Shown here in pieces: positions 60,209 to 64,000 of a stretch of 64,000 bases of DNA. Each line of letters starts with the position of its first letter. The first letter of the stretch is position 1. The stretch is from positions 186,001-250,000 of the forward strand of contig JAFQAZ010000011.1 of assembly GCA_017416855.1 (NCBI GenBank). Reading direction: 5' to 3'. This stretch comes from Clostridia bacterium (GTDB lineage Bacteria; Bacillota; Clostridia; UBA1381; UBA9506). The notes under the pieces are model-generated. The model had not been told where the DNA came from, did not search any database, and saw only the letters and a program-made list of their open reading frames with translations. Both the position numbers and the translations under genes were made by a program.

Positions 60209-60889
60209 TTACCGACCGGTAGCCGTCAACATAACAATCGGTGTTTTCAGCATGATTTTCAAATCGTTTGCGTATGTTCTTGTCTGTATGTATTCAATGT
60301 CCATTTCAACCCATTCTTCAAAGGGGATGTCATTTCTGTTTTTTGAAATCTGCCAGGTACAGGTAATGCCAGGGGTAACCAGGAGGCGCAATTTTTGATA
60401 ATCAGTATAGTACTGTACCTCTCGTGGCAGAGGTGGTCTGGGGCCAACCAGCGTCATATCTCCTTTTAAAACATTAAAGAACTGCATCAGTTCATCAAGT
60501 GAAACTTTTCTTAAGAATTTTCCGACACGGGTAATGCGCGGATCCTCCTTCATTTTGAAAACAGGACCATCCATTTCATTCTGCTTGGCCAGCTCTTCTA
60601 TCATTTTATCTGCATTCGCACGCATAGTGCGGAATTTATACATATAAAACTCTTCACCGTGACGGCCTACCCGCACCTGTTTATAGAAAGGACCGGCGCT
60701 ATGATCATCGATTACAATAACAAGAGCGATGATAAACATCAGAGGTAGGAAGAAAAGCAAAATCAGCGACGCAAAGAAAATATCAAAGAGTCGTTTCTTT
60801 TTCCAATAGGAGGCATAGGATTTTTCAATTATTTCTTCCAGTTTTTTTCTGGTTTTCTCATCAACCTTATTCGTGTCAATATAAGGCAT
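60209..60889 (-). CDS. Initiating undecaprenyl-phosphate sugar phosphotransferase
   Basis: A 226-aa polyprenyl-phosphate glycosyl-1-phosphate transferase of the PglC/WcaJ-catalytic type. The membrane helix KRLFDIFFASLILLFFLPL (about residues 33-51) is followed by DDHSAGPFYKQVRVGRHG, YKFRTMRANADKM, the catalytic VGKFLRKVSLDEL and LVGPRPPLPREV. It transfers a sugar phosphate from UDP-sugar to undecaprenyl phosphate, the first step of repeat-unit assembly. The size fits the minimal catalytic form without the N-terminal helices. AAGGAG precedes the start. Confidence 0.92.
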   Translation of the reverse strand: MPYIDTNKVDEKTRKKLEEIIEKSYASYWKKKRLFDIFFASLILLFFLPLMFIIALVIVIDDHSAGPFYKQVRVGRHGEEFYMYKFRTMRANADKMIEELAKQNEMDGPVFKMKEDPRITRVGKFLRKVSLDELMQFFNVLKGDMTLVGPRPPLPREVQYYTDYQKLRLLVTPGITCTWQISKNRNDIPFEEWVEMDIEYIQTRTYANDLKIMLKTPIVMLTATGR

Positions 60890-60891
60890 AA

Positions 60892-61755
60892 TTACATGCT
60901 CCTTTCACGGATTGTTTGCATTAAAGTGTCAAACTCAATTTTTCTGTTCTCAGATATGTAAAAATCTTTAAACGGAATATTTTTATTTTGTATATCAGCT
61001 ATACTATCCAAATAACCGGGATGGAATAAAACTTCAATATTCATTCCGGTCTTTTCTGCTATTTTAATGTATCCGGGCAGAATTTTATTGACTCTCTTTT
61101 CATCCATTTTACCGGAAAATAAAATACCCATAAAATGCGCAGTTGGTATATTTTGTTTTTTTGCAATTGGTTTATTCAATAACCACAAAAAATTTAATAA
61201 CCATTGCTTTATGATGTTAATGACACTATAAGTAAAATATAAAGACGGTGTTTTCAAATAAGGTAAGAAGGGTTCTGCCGGAATCCGCATATGCTGAATA
61301 TTGATGTTTTCATCTGCCAGCACCTTGAGCAATACTTTAAATATAACAGGAATCATATGTGTGTGTTGATGGCTATCAATAGAAAATGGTGCATCCTGCG
61401 GCAGAATACTTTTCCAGTAAGAAATCTGAGCTTTAACTTCCTCATAGATTTGTTCCTCCAGTTGCTTGCGTTTCAGGAGGCTAAGTTTCAATAACCCGCC
61501 AAATGTATGCTTTAAATTTCCGTTTGCATCTGCAAGTAAACCAATCTCATGAGGGTTTGCCATACACTTACCTTCAACAAGGTTTACATGCAACGAAACG
61601 CAGAGGTCTTTTTTTTCGAATAGCTCAGTAAAATCACAATCAACAAAGTTCGGAAATACACTGACTTTATTCAATGCTCCTCGATCAATGCACTGTTTTA
61701 TATGAAAAGAGGATACATCACATAAGCCATAATCGTCAGCGCAAATGTAAATCAC
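60892..61755 (-). CDS. ChbG/YdjC-like carbohydrate deacetylase
   Basis: A 287-aa protein with the YdjC-family residues: ICADDYGLC (metal-binding Asp pair near residue 6), VSLHVNLVEGK (near 53) and DSHQHTHMIP (near 124). These supply metal and catalytic sites of deacetylases acting on N-acetylated sugars. In a polysaccharide operon it may deacetylate a lipid-linked or nascent sugar. The start is a GTG at 61755 after AAGGTG. The stop of the upstream gene lies within a few bases of the start. Confidence 0.82.
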   Translation of the reverse strand: MIYICADDYGLCDVSSFHIKQCIDRGALNKVSVFPNFVDCDFTELFEKKDLCVSLHVNLVEGKCMANPHEIGLLADANGNLKHTFGGLLKLSLLKRKQLEEQIYEEVKAQISYWKSILPQDAPFSIDSHQHTHMIPVIFKVLLKVLADENINIQHMRIPAEPFLPYLKTPSLYFTYSVINIIKQWLLNFLWLLNKPIAKKQNIPTAHFMGILFSGKMDEKRVNKILPGYIKIAEKTGMNIEVLFHPGYLDSIADIQNKNIPFKDFYISENRKIEFDTLMQTIRERSM

Positions 61756-61758
61756 TCA

Positions 61759-63306
61759 CTATTCACCTTCTGTTCCAAGTTTAATAACGATAATATTATC
61801 TATAACAGCGATACTGTCTTTTGCCGGCCACGAATTCATTTGCTTGACGTTATCCTGTTGAACAAGGACTTTCTTTTCTTCGTCACTTAAAAAGTGGTAG
61901 TTCTTTCCGCAATAATCATTTAACGCATTGCAAAGCACACTTTGTCCAACGGTTTCATCATCTGCGCGAAGAATGTACCCATCTGTAATGCCTGTCATAT
62001 CAGGTGGTAAAACAACGCTATATGGTTCGCTATCATCCAGCGCACCTAACACAAGAACTCTGTTGCATTGTCCCGTTCCGGGGGTTTGCTCAATTCTGTC
62101 AGCGATTTGCATCAGAATACCGTAGGATTTTTCATAAGCCAATTGTGCTTTGTGATAGCTGACATTTGCAATCACAACCTGATTGGCAGTCAGCAGAATC
62201 GTCATAATAAGAATCGTCCAGCATTTGATTGTTGTTCCCTTACTTTTTTGACCTGTCTCTCTTTCATAGAGTACCAGAAAAAACAGATAAAAGATTACAT
62301 ACCCCATTAACATCAGATTATGGTAATCAACACCTGCATTAGCAAAAGCAAGAGCTGTTCCGCCGATAAAAAGCATAAGACCAAGGATGATGAGAATAAT
62401 CATTTTTACCGGCGATTTATAAATCTGATTATTGATGATAATAGCAACGTAATATAAAATCGTAGCAATCAAAATTAAGCCATTGAGGACAACAAAGAAA
62501 CTCATACCATTTGATATATTGAAGAAATAGCCCAAAAATGTTTCCTTCACTACATAAAACGAGGCTGCTAAATCAATGCCGTTTAACGCGGCCGTTGAGT
62601 TAATGCCCTGATAATCCAGCAACGTTATCGAAAAGGCCGCAAGCAGCACTTTGAGCACTACAAAGTAAAGGGCCACACCAAGAACACCTGTTAAAAGCAT
62701 TCCGATTATCTTTTTGATGAATACAAGAAAAGGTTCATCGTGATATAGTATGTTATCAATCAACGTAAAAAGAACCAATACAATCGTAACGGTTATATAA
62801 GCCTGATAGATACCGGTAGACAAAGCAATCAGTACAGCAGATAAAATATAACGCGGTTTTTCCTGTGTCATAAACAATGCTGCAAGGGTTGCCAAAAAGA
62901 AAGAAATGCTATAACCGTCAGCAACATAGTTATACATCATAACGGAGGTGACAACAGGAAAAGATGAAATTACAGCACCAATTAAGCAAGCCGTTGTTTT
63001 TTTCTGCACATTCAGTATTTTGCAGATACAAACTGCACTCAATCCATGAAATAAAATGGCAATTACGCCATTTAAAAATGGCAGGTCGTAAAAAGAACTG
63101 CAGGCACAAACAACCGGTAAAAACCATCTTCCAAGACCAATCATATTCTGTGGGTCATAGCGAAATACCAACGAATCCCAATTAGGAAGCCAGTTTGTAA
63201 TTTTATAAAAATGAGCAAGTAAGCCAACGACGATAGATGCAACAAAACAAGCCTTCCATTGAGGCAGAATGCGTGTATTCAGTTTTTTTAATACTGCTTC
63301 AGGCAC
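61759..63306 (-). CDS. GtrII-like polytopic glucosyltransferase
   Basis: A membrane protein of about 515 aa with about ten to twelve segments. The N-terminal NWDSLVFRYDPQNMIGLGRWF is the signature of the GtrII family (O-antigen glucosyl transferases using polyprenyl-linked glucose), and the Tyr/Gly-rich SGISFFL-like segments follow. The last ~120 residues are an outside domain (VLVLGALDDSEPYSV). The GTG at 63306 is preferred since GGAG precedes it at normal spacing; an ATG at 63324 lies inside the previous gene without an SD. It would add a side-chain glucose outside the cell. Confidence 0.82.
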   Translation of the reverse strand: MPEAVLKKLNTRILPQWKACFVASIVVGLLAHFYKITNWLPNWDSLVFRYDPQNMIGLGRWFLPVVCACSSFYDLPFLNGVIAILFHGLSAVCICKILNVQKKTTACLIGAVISSFPVVTSVMMYNYVADGYSISFFLATLAALFMTQEKPRYILSAVLIALSTGIYQAYITVTIVLVLFTLIDNILYHDEPFLVFIKKIIGMLLTGVLGVALYFVVLKVLLAAFSITLLDYQGINSTAALNGIDLAASFYVVKETFLGYFFNISNGMSFFVVLNGLILIATILYYVAIIINNQIYKSPVKMIILIILGLMLFIGGTALAFANAGVDYHNLMLMGYVIFYLFFLVLYERETGQKSKGTTIKCWTILIMTILLTANQVVIANVSYHKAQLAYEKSYGILMQIADRIEQTPGTGQCNRVLVLGALDDSEPYSVVLPPDMTGITDGYILRADDETVGQSVLCNALNDYCGKNYHFLSDEEKKVLVQQDNVKQMNSWPAKDSIAVIDNIIVIKLGTEGE

Positions 63307-63308
63307 AT

Positions 63309-64000
63309 TCACCACTCCAGCCATTTAAATTTATGCAAAAATTTGCCGTATAGCTTTTCATAAAGCTTTACACCTATTAGCCTTTTGATAAATGTTGTTC
63401 GCTTACTTGTCGCCGATGTCCACGAAGCGCAAAAATGATGTATAGAATAGGTGTTATTTGTAATAATCTTTTTTCCTGTGTAGTATTTTACAGGGCAAAG
63501 ATAATCTTCAGGCAACATATGTATTCCCATAAAAACCTGATTCTTTTGATTCAAATCCATACCGAGATGCTCAAGGGTATTTGTATTTCTGTCGGGACAG
63601 GGGGTTAAGTCATAGGAACCATCAGAACGAATAAAGGTTATCTCCTCATAGTCATTGAGCAATGCACCTATCAACTCATGCCCCTGCTCACACGCAAAAC
63701 CGAGACCTGTTGAAATGAGCCCATTATCATCAAAACCCATAAATCCACGTTCAGCAAGTAATGGGTCTAAAGGTTTGATCAGTTCAACATCTGTATCGAA
63801 ATAAATACCGCCTTCATCGAATAACACCTTAAGTCTGGCAAAGTCGCTGACAAAAGCCCATTTCCCAGCTTCGTAAGCTTCTTTGGCATATTGGTTCTGG
63901 CTGACATCAAAATTCTCTTCGTTTATGCAAACAATTTGGTAATCCGGACAATACTTTTTCCAGCTGTTTATGCATTTTTCAGCAAGTTTTGGCAATTTTC
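63309..64000 (-). CDS. Family 32-type glycosyltransferase, N-terminus beyond window
   Basis: The fragment lacks only its first residues; it reads through position 64000 (LPKLAEKCINSWKKYCPDYQ...), as expected for the N-terminal part of GT32/OCH1-type capsular transferases. The DxD motif lies in GGIYFDTDVELIKPL, with the helix AFVSDFARLKVLFDEGG before it and a HHFCASW segment later. Its stop overlaps the start region of the GtrII-like gene. The operon therefore continues past the right edge. Confidence 0.88.
   Translation of the reverse strand, partial: KLPKLAEKCINSWKKYCPDYQIVCINEENFDVSQNQYAKEAYEAGKWAFVSDFARLKVLFDEGGIYFDTDVELIKPLDPLLAERGFMGFDDNGLISTGLGFACEQGHELIGALLNDYEEITFIRSDGSYDLTPCPDRNTNTLEHLGMDLNQKNQVFMGIHMLPEDYLCPVKYYTGKKIITNNTYSIHHFCASWTSATSKRTTFIKRLIGVKLYEKLYGKFLHKFKWLEW

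Overview
The window looks like chromosomal DNA of a spore-forming, moderately AT-rich member of the Clostridia (Bacillota). The evidence is dpaA/dpaB and spoVAC, strong AGGAGG-type ribosome binding sites (several deciding TTG or GTG starts), an HPr protein with His15 and Ser46, class II GlyQS, and a housekeeping gene order typical of Clostridia. An Oscillospirales-like lineage is a guess. Almost all genes lie on the minus strand. The plus-strand exceptions are a spoVAC block, dpaAB, an AraC regulator with its neighbour, and uvrB.

Layout. 0-12 kb is a housekeeping block: partial radical SAM gene, rnc, acpP, plsX, uvrC, ptsH, glyQS, RNase P RNA with a near-perfect sigma-A promoter, a NUDIX hydrolase, trmD, rimM, clpX, clpP and tig (with an 80-residue Lys/Thr/Ala tail). 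12-31 kb holds a membrane-anchored C92-like hydrolase, a small ORF with spoVAC and a spore-associated P-loop ATPase, a DEDDh exonuclease, ung, nrdR, a HemZ-like radical SAM enzyme, an MBL hydrolase, rel, recJ, dpaAB, a SulP transporter, and an AraC/PocR-like regulator followed by a stand-alone phosphohexomutase homologue that has lost its catalytic motifs. It ends with a three-gene operon of zinc-ribbon/membrane proteins of unknown function. 32-35 kb is a very AT-rich two-gene MBOAT/DHHW O-acetylation cassette. 35-43 kb has two tandem GH2 beta-galactosidases and, divergently, uvrB.

43-64 kb is the most interesting part: a cyclic-di-GMP and exopolysaccharide locus. A long, tightly packed minus-strand operon enters from beyond the right edge. 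It encodes a GT32 transferase, GtrII-like protein, ChbG/YdjC deacetylase, initiating phosphoglycosyltransferase, GT4, a DnaA-domain-I-like/TM/metallophosphoesterase fusion, two Wzz-like proteins (one fused to a degenerate GGDEF domain), a Wzy/ligase-like protein, GT4 and three GT2 enzymes. It ends with an EAL protein. Downstream come a dCache-GAF-GGDEF diguanylate cyclase and a second EAL protein whose leader carries a class I c-di-GMP riboswitch overlapping a terminator.

Between the first EAL gene and the GGDEF gene lies an array of short hairpins (about 180 bp). The hairpins have unrelated sequences but each is self-complementary, and they are separated by a constant ATGAATT linker that inverts halfway. 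This array is the best candidate here for an undescribed element. All functional calls rest on motif recognition by eye; no database search was run.
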